From Oscillospiraceae bacterium (GTDB taxonomy: Bacteria > Bacillota > Clostridia > Oscillospirales > Oscillospiraceae), in contig JAFRER010000010.1 in NCBI GenBank assembly GCA_017434755.1, forward strand, positions 124,001 through 188,000: 64,000 bases of DNA, written 5' to 3'. The notes beneath the pieces were generated by a model, which did no database searches, was not told where the DNA came from, and worked only from the letters and a program-made list of their open reading frames with translations. Each line of letters begins with the position of its first letter. Within the stretch, counting starts at the first letter, position 1. This document shows, piece by piece, positions 26,458 through 34,611 of the stretch. Made by a program: the position numbers and the translations under genes.

Positions 26458-26496
26458 AAGCCTGTCAGTCTTGATTGAACCGACCGGGCTTTTTTC
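26458..26496 (+). terminator. Terminator of rpmB
   Basis: AAGCCTGTC and GACCGGGCTT form an imperfect stem with a small bulge, followed by TTTTTT. The stem is moderate. Confidence 0.55.
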
Positions 26497-26516
26497 GGTT
26501 ATAAGGGGGAGATCAC

Positions 26517-27086
26517 ATGAAAGAACTGGAAGAGAGGATCCTTTCCGAGGGCAGGGTGCTGCCGGGCGGCGTGCTCAAGGTGGACGGCTTTCTGAACCAC
26601 AGGATCGACACTGCGCTCCTTTATGACATGGCGCTGGAGATCGGCCGGCTCTTCGAAGGCTGCGGCGTGAACAAGGTCCTTACGGTGGAGGCATCGGGTA
26701 TTGCGCTGGCTAGCATGGCGGGCTTTGTCATGGGCTGCCCCATGGTCTTTGCCAAGAAAAGCAGGACGAGCAATATCGCGGCGGATGTATATACCGCGCA
26801 GGTGGCCTCCTTTACCCACGGCAACGTGAACACGCTCATGGTCTCCAAAAGCTGGCTTTCGGCAGAGGACAGGGTGCTGATCATTGATGACTTCCTTGCG
26901 ACGGGAGCCGCACTCATCGGGCTCCGGGACATCTGCGCGCAGGCCGGTGCGGAAGTGGTCGGAGCGGCCATCTCCATTGAGAAGGTGTTCCAGGGCGGAG
27001 GGAACAGGCTTCGGGCCGAGGGCATGCGGATCGAGTCCCTTGCGAAGATCGCCTCCATGACGGACAGCAGCCTCGAGTTTTGTTGA
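26517..27086 (+). CDS. xpt: Xanthine phosphoribosyltransferase
   Basis: Xpt converts xanthine (and more weakly guanine or hypoxanthine) and PRPP to the nucleotide. The 189-residue protein starts MKELEERILSEGRVLPGGVLKVDGFLNH and has VEASGIALA and the PRPP-binding motif VLIIDDFLATGAAL. In Bacillus xpt itself stands behind a guanine riboswitch; here the riboswitch instead follows xpt and precedes the nucleoside importer. AAGGGGGAG lies 5-8 nt before the ATG. Confidence 0.95.
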   Translation: MKELEERILSEGRVLPGGVLKVDGFLNHRIDTALLYDMALEIGRLFEGCGVNKVLTVEASGIALASMAGFVMGCPMVFAKKSRTSNIAADVYTAQVASFTHGNVNTLMVSKSWLSAEDRVLIIDDFLATGAALIGLRDICAQAGAEVVGAAISIEKVFQGGGNRLRAEGMRIESLAKIASMTDSSLEFC

Positions 27087-27137
27087 TTATCGCCAAAAAG
27101 CGGCCCTCAAAAATGGTAAAATCGAATAAACTAACAC

Positions 27138-27170
27138 TTGACTTTTTCCCCGCATATGGTATTGTATAAA
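27138..27170 (+). promoter_or_regulatory. Promoter of the riboswitch-controlled nucleoside importer
   Basis: TTGACT (27138-27143) with -10 candidates TATTGT (27160-27165, 16 nt) or TATAAA (27165-27170, 21 nt). Either would start the RNA shortly before the riboswitch. The gene-free stretch 27087-27429 holds only this promoter, the riboswitch, its terminator and the ribosome binding site. Confidence 0.5.
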
Positions 27171-27200
27171 TAGCATTGCGAATGCAATTTCATATAGGCT

Positions 27201-27265
27201 TTCGATATAAGCAAAAGATATGGTTTTGTGTCTCTACCCGGCACCGTAAATGCCGGACTATCGGA
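27201..27265 (+). ncRNA. Purine riboswitch, guanine/hypoxanthine class
   Basis: The fold matches the G-box aptamer. P1 is TTCGAT (27201-27206) with ATCGGA; P2 encloses the loop GATATGG (27217-27223); J2/3 is TCTCTACC; P3 encloses CCGTAAA between CGGCA and TGCCG; and GGACTAT closes J3/1. The specificity base in GACTAT is a cytosine (27258), which pairs with guanine or hypoxanthine; adenine switches have U there. Downstream is a terminator, so ligand should switch transcription off. Confidence 0.93.
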
Positions 27266-27283
27266 TGATCGGTTTGAGTTTCG

Positions 27284-27314
27284 AAAGCGCAGAAGAACTC
27301 TGCGCTTTACTTTT
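27284..27314 (+). terminator. Regulated terminator of the purine riboswitch
   Basis: A 10-bp stem AAAGCGCAGA / TCTGCGCTTT with loop AGAAC, followed by ACTTTTC. It is the expected expression platform 19 nt after the aptamer. Confidence 0.75.
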
Positions 27315-27429
27315 CATTCGATCGTTTTGATATACCGAAAGACGTGGCGGAGATCCGGCGTGTTTCGGTTTTTTGTTTTTGTATCAATACCGTATGGTTT
27401 GATAAATAAAAAATATTAGGGAGAAAAAA

Positions 27430-28692
27430 ATGAAAAAGATCATTGCTCTGGTCCTTGCCGCTGTTATGGTTTTCGCTCTCTGCGCATGCGGATCCAAGAC
27501 TGCCGAGCCCGAGGCCACTCCGGAACCCACGTTCCCCTTTGACAATGACTCCACTCCGTTCGATATCAGCACGCTTACCGCTGACGAGGTGAAGACGGTC
27601 AAGGTCGGTTTCATCTTCCTGCATGATGATACCTCCACCTACGACCTCAACTTCATGAACGCCGCGAAAGAAGCCTGCAAAAACATCGGTGTAGAGTACG
27701 TCTTGAAGACCAACATCCCCGAAGGTCAGGAATGCTATGACGCCGCTGCCGAGCTCGTCGACGCCGGCTGCAACATCGTCTTTGCCGACTCCTTCGGCCA
27801 CGAGTCCTTCATGATCCAGGCTGCCAAGGAGTTTCCCGAGGTGCAGTTCTGCCATGCCACCGGCACCCAGGCCCACTCCGCCGGTCTGCCCAACTTCCAC
27901 AACGCCTTTGCCACCATCTTTGAAGGCCGTTACCTCGGCGGTGTCGCCGCGGGTCTCAAGCTCAACCAGATGATCGAGGAAGGCAAGATCACCGCCGACC
28001 AGGCCAAGATCGGCTACATCGGCGCCTACCCGTACGCGGAAGTCAAGTCCGGCTACACCTCCTTCTTCCTCGGCGCCCGATCCGTCTGCCCCAGCGCCAC
28101 CATGGAAGTGACCTTCACCAACTCCTGGTTCAGCCCCGACCTTGAGAAAGAGGCCGCCATCAAGCTCATCAACAACGGCTGCGTCCTTCTCTCCGAGCAC
28201 GCCGACTCCATGGGCGCTCCCACCGAGTGCGAAGACAAAGGCATCCCCTTCGTCTTCTACAACGGCTCCGCCGCCAAGGACTGCCCCAACACCTTCATCG
28301 TGGCCTCCAGGATCAACTGGGTCACCTTCATGGAAGTGATGATCGGCCGTGTCGCCAAGGGCGAGACCCTGAACGCCGACTGGACCGGCACTCTGGCCAA
28401 CGGCGCTGTCGAACTGACCGAGATCAATGAGAACGTCGCAGCTCCCGGCACCGCCGAGAAGCTCGAAGAAGTCAAGAAGGCTCTCATCGCCGGTGAAATC
28501 AAGGTCTTCGACACCAGCACCTTCACCGTCGGCGGCAAGGCTGTCGACTCCTACTTCGCAGACGTAAACGACCTGGGTACCTTCACGCCCGACACCGAGT
28601 CCATCGTCAACGGCGAGTTCGCGGAGTCTGTTTTCCGCAGCGCTCCCAGCTTTGACATCGACATCGACGGGATCACCAATATAGACGCATAA
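27430..28692 (+). CDS. BMP-family nucleoside-binding lipoprotein of ABC importer
   Basis: The substrate-binding protein of an ABC importer, 420 residues. The signal peptide MKKIIALVLAAVMVFALCAC ends at the lipobox cysteine. The mature part has the BMP/PnrA pattern: VKVGFIFLHDDTSTYDLNF, NIVFADSFGHESFMIQAA, GRYLGGVAAGL, KIGYIGAYPYAEV. BMP-family proteins bind purine or pyrimidine nucleosides. A guanine riboswitch in the leader fits purine nucleoside uptake. Codons are strongly C-ending compared with neighbours, as in highly expressed genes. The start has AGGGAG about 8 nt upstream. Confidence 0.92.
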   Translation: MKKIIALVLAAVMVFALCACGSKTAEPEATPEPTFPFDNDSTPFDISTLTADEVKTVKVGFIFLHDDTSTYDLNFMNAAKEACKNIGVEYVLKTNIPEGQECYDAAAELVDAGCNIVFADSFGHESFMIQAAKEFPEVQFCHATGTQAHSAGLPNFHNAFATIFEGRYLGGVAAGLKLNQMIEEGKITADQAKIGYIGAYPYAEVKSGYTSFFLGARSVCPSATMEVTFTNSWFSPDLEKEAAIKLINNGCVLLSEHADSMGAPTECEDKGIPFVFYNGSAAKDCPNTFIVASRINWVTFMEVMIGRVAKGETLNADWTGTLANGAVELTEINENVAAPGTAEKLEEVKKALIAGEIKVFDTSTFTVGGKAVDSYFADVNDLGTFTPDTESIVNGEFAESVFRSAPSFDIDIDGITNIDA

Positions 28693-28702
28693 GAAAACGT
28701 TT

Positions 28703-28728
28703 CCCGCGCTCCCGGAAGGGAGCGCGGG
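28703..28728 (+). promoter_or_regulatory. Intercistronic hairpin after the BMP gene
   Basis: A perfect 11-bp GC stem CCCGCGCTCCC / GGGAGCGCGGG with tetraloop GGAA, not followed by a U-tract. It is better suited to protecting the upstream mRNA 3' end than to terminating. Confidence 0.6.
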
Positions 28729-28735
28729 AGTTCCT

Positions 28736-28793
28736 ATGCTGCAAAGGGCGGCGCAGTGACCGGCAAGCCACCGCGCTGCCCTTTACAGCATGA
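28736..28793 (+). repeat. Second intercistronic inverted repeat
   Basis: ATGCTG-c-AAAGGGC-g-GCGC on the left pairs with GCGC-t-GCCCTTT-a-CAGCAT on the right around an 18-nt loop. It has no U-tract. With the preceding hairpin it separates the binding-protein gene from the ATPase gene. Confidence 0.55.
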
Positions 28794-28860
28794 TCGGCAC
28801 TGTCCGGAGGAGACATTTGATCCACGGACGGTTTCTCTTCTCAGAAAGGAGTGTGCTGCT

Positions 28861-30390
28861 TTGGAAGAAAAGACCGCGGCAGTCACCATGCGAAACATAA
28901 CCAAGCGCTTCGGACCGGTCCTTGCCAACGACAAGGTCTGGCTCGATATCTACCGGGGCGAGATCCTGGCCCTGCTTGGGGAAAACGGCAGCGGCAAGAC
29001 CACGCTCATGAACATGCTCTCCGGGATCTATTTCCCGGACGAGGGAGATATCAGCATCGACGGAAGACCGGTGGTCATCCGCTCACCCAAGGACGCGTTC
29101 GACCTCGGTATCGGTATGATCCATCAGCATTTCAAACTGGTGGATGTATTGACTGCCGCGGAAAACATCGTTCTTGGGCTAGAAGGAAAGCTGGATCTGA
29201 AGTCCGCCGCGCGCAGGATCCGCGAGATCTGCGACGCCTACGGCTTTGAGGTGGATCCCAACCAGAAGATCTATAATATGTCCGTCTCACAAAAACAGAC
29301 GGTGGAGATCGTGAAGGTCCTCTACCGCGGAGCCGACATCCTGATCCTCGACGAACCCACGGCGGTCCTTACCCCGCAGGAGACGGACAAGCTCTTCACC
29401 GTTCTGCGGAACATGCGCAACGACGGGAAGGCCATCGTGATCATCACGCACAAGATGCACGAGGTCGAGGCGCTGTCCGACAGGGTCGCGATCCTTCGCC
29501 ACGGCCAGTTCGTGGGCGATATGCTGACGAAGAACACGAACGCGCAGGAAATGACCAACATGATGGTCGGCCACGCGGTTACGCTGAACATCGACAGACC
29601 GGAGCCGGTCGATCCGAAGCCCAGGATCGAGGTGGAAGGCCTTACGGTCCGGAGCATAGACGGGATATTGAAGCTGGATGATGTCTCCTTTACCGCCAAC
29701 TCCGGAGAGATCCTGGGTATCGCGGGCATCTCCGGCTGCGGACAGAAAGAGCTCCTGGAGGCCATCGCCGGCCTGCAGCCGGTGGAAAAAGGCAGCATCT
29801 CCTATGTCAACGACGACGGAACGAAAGAGGAACTGATTGGGAAGGATCCGCTGGCCATCGCCGGCCTGGGCGTGAGCCTTTCCTTTGTCCCGGAGGACCG
29901 TCTGGGAATGGGGCTCGTGGCCAATATGGACCTGGCGGACAACATGATGCTCCGTTCTTTCCGCCGCGGACGCTCCGTTTTCACGGACCGCCGCTCTCCG
30001 TACAGGCTTGCGGAAAACGTCGTGAGGGATCTGGAAGTGGTGACGCCGGGTGTATCCACTCCTGTCCGCCGCCTTTCCGGCGGAAACGTGCAGAAGGTGC
30101 TGGTCGGCCGTGAGATCGCCTCCGCCCCGACCGTGCTCCTGACGGCCTATGCGGTGCGCGGGCTGGACATCAACTCCTCCTATACGATCTATGATCTGAT
30201 CAACCAGCAGAAGGCCTCCGGCGTGGCGGTCATCTATGTGGGAGAGGATCTGGACGTACTCTTGGAACTGGCAGACCGGATCCTGGTCCTCTGCGGCGGG
30301 AAGGTCTCGGGCATCGTCCCGGGCCGCGGCGCCAGCAAGCGCGAGGTCGGCCTTATGATGACAAAACTGGGAGGGAAAGCCAATGGATAA
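28861..30390 (+). CDS. Nucleoside ABC importer ATPase (two ABC domains)
   Basis: An ATPase of about 509 residues with two fused ABC domains, as in simple-sugar and nucleoside importers. The first domain is complete: Walker A LLGENGSGKTT, signature MSVSQKQTVEI, Walker B ILILDEPTAVL. The second has a degenerate Walker A (GISGCGQKE), a kept LSGGNVQK signature and no Asp-Glu in its Walker B (VLLTAYAVRGLDI), so it probably hydrolyses ATP poorly. The start is judged to be TTG at 28861, 9 nt after AAAGGAG; the frame is open upstream to a GTG at 28756 with no good site. It overlaps the next gene by 8 nt. Confidence 0.9.
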   Translation: MEEKTAAVTMRNITKRFGPVLANDKVWLDIYRGEILALLGENGSGKTTLMNMLSGIYFPDEGDISIDGRPVVIRSPKDAFDLGIGMIHQHFKLVDVLTAAENIVLGLEGKLDLKSAARRIREICDAYGFEVDPNQKIYNMSVSQKQTVEIVKVLYRGADILILDEPTAVLTPQETDKLFTVLRNMRNDGKAIVIITHKMHEVEALSDRVAILRHGQFVGDMLTKNTNAQEMTNMMVGHAVTLNIDRPEPVDPKPRIEVEGLTVRSIDGILKLDDVSFTANSGEILGIAGISGCGQKELLEAIAGLQPVEKGSISYVNDDGTKEELIGKDPLAIAGLGVSLSFVPEDRLGMGLVANMDLADNMMLRSFRRGRSVFTDRRSPYRLAENVVRDLEVVTPGVSTPVRRLSGGNVQKVLVGREIASAPTVLLTAYAVRGLDINSSYTIYDLINQQKASGVAVIYVGEDLDVLLELADRILVLCGGKVSGIVPGRGASKREVGLMMTKLGGKANG

Positions 30391-31483
30391 CAAAGTGCGC
30401 AATCCCCTCTTTCATGTTGCCAAGCGCGCGGCGCTCCCCTGGTACAAAAGCTGGGTGATCCGCTTCGGCGCGGTACTGGCCGCGCTGATCGTGTGCGGTC
30501 TTATAACCACTCTGGTCACCGGCGAGGATCCGATCGCGGTGTATGTGTCCATGTGGGAGGGCTCTTTCGGCACCACAAGGCGTCTGTGGGTCCTGCTGCA
30601 GAATATAGCGATGCTGCTGTGCGTGTCGCTGGCCGTGACCCCGGCCTTCCGGATGCGCTGCTGGAACCTGGGCGGCGAGGGCCAGGCCCTGATCGGCTGC
30701 CTGTGTTCCGCGGCCTGCATGATCCTGCTGTCCGGGAAACTGCCGAACTGGGCGGTCATCGTGTGCATGATCGTGTCCAGCATCCTGGCCGGAGCGATCT
30801 GGGCAGGGATCCCCGCTTTCTTCAAGGCGAAATATAACACGAATGAGACGCTTTTCACCCTCATGATGAACTATGTGGCCACCCAGCTTGTGGCCTACTT
30901 CTGCGTGGTATGGGAGAACCCGAAGGGCTCGGGACAGATCGGCATCATCAATCCCAACACCCAGATCGGCTGGTTCCCGCTCATCGGCGGGCAGAAGTAT
31001 CTCCTCAACATCATCGTGGTCGCGCTGATCTGCGTGGCGATGCACATTTATCTGAACTATACCAAGCACGGCTATGAGATCGCCGTTGTGGGCGAAAGCG
31101 AGCGCACCGCCCGCTATGTGGGCATCAAGGTCGGCCGCGTGATCGTCCGTACCATGGTCCTTTCGGGCGCGCTCTGCGGTCTGGCGGGACTTCTGCTCGT
31201 CGGCAGCACGAACCACACTCTCACACCTACGCTGGTGGAGGGTAGAGGCTTTACGGCGGTCATGGTCGCGTGGCTTGCCAAATTCAATCCCATCTGGATG
31301 ATCCTCACGAGCCTTCTGATCGTCTTCCTCAGCCGCGGCGCGGGCGAGATCGCAACGAATTTCGAGTTGAACCAGAGCTTCGGCGATATCCTCACGGGCG
31401 TGATCCTCTTCTTTATCATCGGCAGCGAGTTCTTTATCAACTACCAGATCAAACTCACCAAGAGCGGCGGAAAGGAGGAGTGA
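30383..31483 (+). CDS. Nucleoside ABC importer permease 1
   Basis: A 366-residue integral membrane permease of the BPD_transp_2 family with about ten hydrophobic helices. Typical pieces are RMRCWNLGGEGQALIGCL (the E-x-Q coupling segment) and TLMMNYVATQLVAYF. It overlaps the ATPase gene by 8 nt and is followed after 3 nt by the second permease, so the two should make a heterodimer. Confidence 0.92.
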   Translation: MDNKVRNPLFHVAKRAALPWYKSWVIRFGAVLAALIVCGLITTLVTGEDPIAVYVSMWEGSFGTTRRLWVLLQNIAMLLCVSLAVTPAFRMRCWNLGGEGQALIGCLCSAACMILLSGKLPNWAVIVCMIVSSILAGAIWAGIPAFFKAKYNTNETLFTLMMNYVATQLVAYFCVVWENPKGSGQIGIINPNTQIGWFPLIGGQKYLLNIIVVALICVAMHIYLNYTKHGYEIAVVGESERTARYVGIKVGRVIVRTMVLSGALCGLAGLLLVGSTNHTLTPTLVEGRGFTAVMVAWLAKFNPIWMILTSLLIVFLSRGAGEIATNFELNQSFGDILTGVILFFIIGSEFFINYQIKLTKSGGKEE

Positions 31484-31486
31484 ACC

Positions 31487-32479
31487 GTGTTTGACTTTAT
31501 CACCTTTATCCCCCGTGCCGTCATGCAGGGGATCCCGCTCCTACTCGGCAGCACGGGAGAGACCCTGACCGAAAAATCCGGAAACCTCAACCTCGGTATT
31601 CCCGGTATCATGTACGTGGGCGGGATCTGCGGCGTTATCGGAGCCTTCTTCTATGAGGCGGGAAAGACGGCGCAGGAGATGAACACCTTCCTTGCCATCC
31701 TGATCCCCATGCTCTGCTGCCTGGCGGGCAGTCTGCTGATGGGGCTTCTGTACTGCTTCCTCACGGTCACCCTTCGCGCCAACCAGAACGTGACCGGCCT
31801 TGCGCTGACCACCTTCGGCGTAGGCTTCGGCAACTTCTTCGGAGGCTCGCTCATCAAGCTTTCCGGCAGTGAGCTGCCCTCAATCATCCTCACGAACACA
31901 TCCAACATATTCCGCCGCCACCTTGCCGCGGGAGACAGCACCGGTGTTTTCGGAAAGCTCTTCCTCAGCTACGGCTTCCTGGCCTATGTGGCGGTGATCC
32001 TTGCCCTCGTGATCTCCTACATCCTGAAGCGGACCCGTACGGGACTGCATCTGCGGGCAGTGGGAGAGAGCCCCAACACCGCGGACGCGGCGGGCATAAA
32101 CGTCTCCCGCCAGAAGTATGCGGCTACCTGCATCGGTTCCATGATCGCGGGCCTCGGCGGTCTCTATTATGTGATGGACTACGCCTCTGGCATGTGGACC
32201 AACAACGCCTTCGGCGACAGGGGCTGGCTGGCGATCGCGCTGGTCATCTTCACCATCTGGCGCCCCAATGTCGGCGTGCTGGCGTCTTTCCTGTTCGGCG
32301 GATTGTACATCCTCCATATGTATATCCCCTCCGGCATGAATCTGGCCGTGAAAGAACTGTACAAGATGGCGCCCTATGTCGTCACCATCATCGTGCTGAT
32401 CCTTACCAGCATGCGCAACAAGCGGGAAAACCAACCGCCCGCCTCCCTCGGACTGCCGTACTTCCGAGAAGAGCGGTAG
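31487..32479 (+). CDS. Nucleoside ABC importer permease 2
   Basis: The second BPD_transp_2 permease, 330 residues. It has GETLTEKSGNLNLGIPGIMYVGG, the coupling-loop pattern of this family, and LRAVGESPNTADAAGINVSRQKY. The start is GTG at 31487, 6 nt after AAAGGAGGAG. It is the last gene of the importer operon before a strong terminator. Confidence 0.92.
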   Translation: MFDFITFIPRAVMQGIPLLLGSTGETLTEKSGNLNLGIPGIMYVGGICGVIGAFFYEAGKTAQEMNTFLAILIPMLCCLAGSLLMGLLYCFLTVTLRANQNVTGLALTTFGVGFGNFFGGSLIKLSGSELPSIILTNTSNIFRRHLAAGDSTGVFGKLFLSYGFLAYVAVILALVISYILKRTRTGLHLRAVGESPNTADAAGINVSRQKYAATCIGSMIAGLGGLYYVMDYASGMWTNNAFGDRGWLAIALVIFTIWRPNVGVLASFLFGGLYILHMYIPSGMNLAVKELYKMAPYVVTIIVLILTSMRNKRENQPPASLGLPYFREER

Positions 32480-32493
32480 AAAAGTTATAGAAT

Positions 32494-32537
32494 AAAACAG
32501 CAGGGAGTTCCTTTGACAGGAACTCCCTGCTGTTTTA
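32494..32537. terminator. Bidirectional terminator after the importer operon
   Basis: A 19-bp perfect stem AAAACAGCAGGGAGTTCCT / AGGAACTCCCTGCTGTTTT with loop TTGAC, flanked by A and T runs. It serves the importer and the convergent gene at 32545-33951. Confidence 0.9.
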
Positions 32538-32544
32538 CGTTTTT

Positions 32545-33951
32545 TCAGGAGGCCGGCCGGATGTCCGCGACCGGGAAGACTTCCGAACTCATCAGATCCC
32601 GGAAACAGTCTTCGTCCAGAACGATCGCCTCAAATTCCTCACCGCCGGTGAAGGCGAGCACATAGGGGAAACCGTCGGCCCCGCGCACGAGGATGCCCGG
32701 CGCATAGCCTAGGTCCGGCACGACGGGACAGGAAAGGCTTGCTTCCGAATCGATCAGCCTGGAAACGGGAAGATAGCTCCCGTAACCCACGGTGGAGCGG
32801 ATATACAGGCAGGGACGGGCGTTCTCCAGGTCGACGGCCGAGCGGTACGCGCCGGAATAGCCTCCGTAGAATGAATCAAAGGAGAAAGGGACTTTCTTGT
32901 AAGTAAGTTCTCCGTTTGCAACGGCAAAGGTCTTCTTGGCGGCAAACGCGTCCGAGGTATACTGCGCCATGCTGCTGAGCAGGCTGAGATACCGCTCGTA
33001 GCGTTCCCGGACATCGAAGATCACCTGCGTATAGTCTTCTCTGAACTGCGGAAACCAGCGGTATACGATCCCCTCGTTCTTTTTTTCAAGCTCAAGGAAT
33101 TTCGGCGTCTTCAGCGCGAAGAACTGGTCGAGAAATTCGGTGTACAGCCCGGGATCATCCTGCAGGAGCGGCAGAAGGGTCGCATAGCAGACCGCGGGAT
33201 CGTCGCAGTAATCGTCCAGCACCGGACCGGCGTAGCAACACTCTTTCTGGGTGAAGCGCATGACCATGATCCGCTGAGAAGAGATCACATTCTGCTCAAG
33301 AAACTCCGTGGACATCTCACCGGTTAAGCTCAGAATACCGTTTCCGAGGGAGATGGTCTCGATCTCCCGCATAAAGGTAAGCTCGGGCGTATAGGTGAAC
33401 GCCATGTTCTGTTTGGTGATCTTCAGGGTTTTTGCAAGCTTCGTGGATGTAAAGCGCGACAGCGACACCTTATGTCCGAGAATGATCAGATCGGAGGGCC
33501 TCACCGTGATGACGCCCTCCGTGCAGGAAATTTTGCAGAGAACGCTGAAAGCGAGCCTCGTATTCCTGTGGTACATCTCCACGTCGAAAATGATCCCGTC
33601 TTCCAAGATATCCATGCCGAGACCGGTGAGCTCAAGATGCAGGCCGGAAAGAGTCCCGTTGGTCTTCTCGAGCCATTCCTCCCCGTCGTAGTACCGGTAC
33701 AGGAAATACCAAAGGTCGCTCTTGTCAAAGGAGACGGTCATCTTTGCGTCGGGAGAAAAGGAAAGATGCTGCGTGCGGCTGTCCGGCTGTGAATGCGCAT
33801 AGCTGACCACGTCGTCGAGACGCAGCTCCGCATCAGCCATCTTCGCCCGGACCACAAAGAACAGCACCACGGCCGTGATGAGAAGCGCTAAAAGGATCAT
33901 GCCCAGTACCGAGAAGAATACGGACCCGAAAGATCTGTTTTTCGATTTCAT
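32545..33951 (-). CDS. Unknown membrane-anchored protein
   Basis: A protein of about 468 residues that I do not recognise. A basic N-terminus and one hydrophobic helix (VFFSVLGMILLALLITAVVLFFVV) point to a type II anchor with a large outside domain. The body is mixed alpha/beta with many aromatic residues and no known active-site motif. The ATG at 33951 and a TTG at 33966 are both possible; neither has a strong ribosome binding site. It starts only 24 nt after the apt stop, so its translation may depend on apt. It ends at the shared terminator. Confidence 0.6.
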   Translation of the reverse strand: MKSKNRSFGSVFFSVLGMILLALLITAVVLFFVVRAKMADAELRLDDVVSYAHSQPDSRTQHLSFSPDAKMTVSFDKSDLWYFLYRYYDGEEWLEKTNGTLSGLHLELTGLGMDILEDGIIFDVEMYHRNTRLAFSVLCKISCTEGVITVRPSDLIILGHKVSLSRFTSTKLAKTLKITKQNMAFTYTPELTFMREIETISLGNGILSLTGEMSTEFLEQNVISSQRIMVMRFTQKECCYAGPVLDDYCDDPAVCYATLLPLLQDDPGLYTEFLDQFFALKTPKFLELEKKNEGIVYRWFPQFREDYTQVIFDVRERYERYLSLLSSMAQYTSDAFAAKKTFAVANGELTYKKVPFSFDSFYGGYSGAYRSAVDLENARPCLYIRSTVGYGSYLPVSRLIDSEASLSCPVVPDLGYAPGILVRGADGFPYVLAFTGGEEFEAIVLDEDCFRDLMSSEVFPVADIRPAS

Positions 33952-33975
33952 CGTTTTTTGTTTCAAAGAAGAGTT

Positions 33976-34500
33976 TTATTTGCCCTCATAGGTGATAAGG
34001 CTTTCAACGTCATAGTCCTTAAGCTTCTCCCGGCCTTTCAGGCCCGCGAGCTCCATAAGGAATACGACCTTGACCACGGTCCCGCCGAGCTCTTCGACGA
34101 GCTTGCACGCGGCTTCCGCGGATCCGCCTGTGGCGATAAGATCGTCCACCAGCACGACTCTCTGACCAGGCTGAACGGCATCCTTGTGGATCTCGATCGT
34201 GGCCTTGCCATACTCGAGGTCATAGCTGCGGGAGACGGTCTCGCGGGGGAGTTTGCCCTTTTTGCGGACCATCACGAATCCCTTCCCGAGCAGATAGGCG
34301 ACGGGCATTCCGAAGATGAATCCGCGGGACTCCGGCCCGGCGATGAGATCAAACTCGACGCCGTCCAGAAGCTTTACAAGCCCGTCGATCGCAAGTTTCA
34401 GGCCGTCCGGATCCTGGATGACGGATGTCACATCGCGGAATATGATTCCGGGTTCGGGAAAATCGGGTATGCTTTTCACATAGTCTTCTACTTTTTTCAT
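33976..34500 (-). CDS. apt: Adenine phosphoribosyltransferase
   Basis: Apt salvages adenine to AMP with PRPP. The 174-residue protein has IPDFPEPGIIFRDVTSVIQD, IAGPESRGFIFG, RKKGKLPRETVSRSYDLEYG (active-site loop) and the PRPP motif VVLVDDLIATGGSA. It lies 1.5 kb from the purine importer and 7 kb from xpt, making a loose purine-salvage group, though on the other strand from both. Confidence 0.97.
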   Translation of the reverse strand: MKKVEDYVKSIPDFPEPGIIFRDVTSVIQDPDGLKLAIDGLVKLLDGVEFDLIAGPESRGFIFGMPVAYLLGKGFVMVRKKGKLPRETVSRSYDLEYGKATIEIHKDAVQPGQRVVLVDDLIATGGSAEAACKLVEELGGTVVKVVFLMELAGLKGREKLKDYDVESLITYEGK

Positions 34501-34538
34501 TTTATCAGCGGCCTCCGTTTATTATTCTCAGCTTGATA

Positions 34539-34568
34539 AGTATATCATACCGCCACGCGGGGACACAA
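34539..34568 (-). promoter_or_regulatory. Promoter of apt
   Basis: Minus strand TTGTGT (34568-34563), 18 nt, TATACT (34544-34539). Confidence 0.5.
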
Positions 34569-34611
34569 GAAAAAGAGGGCACGCGGCATCGCGGAAGAAA
34601 GGCGCGGGCTG

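Noticed and set aside
27201-27265. Adenine-specific purine riboswitch
   Set aside because: The specificity position is C (GGACTAT), not U.
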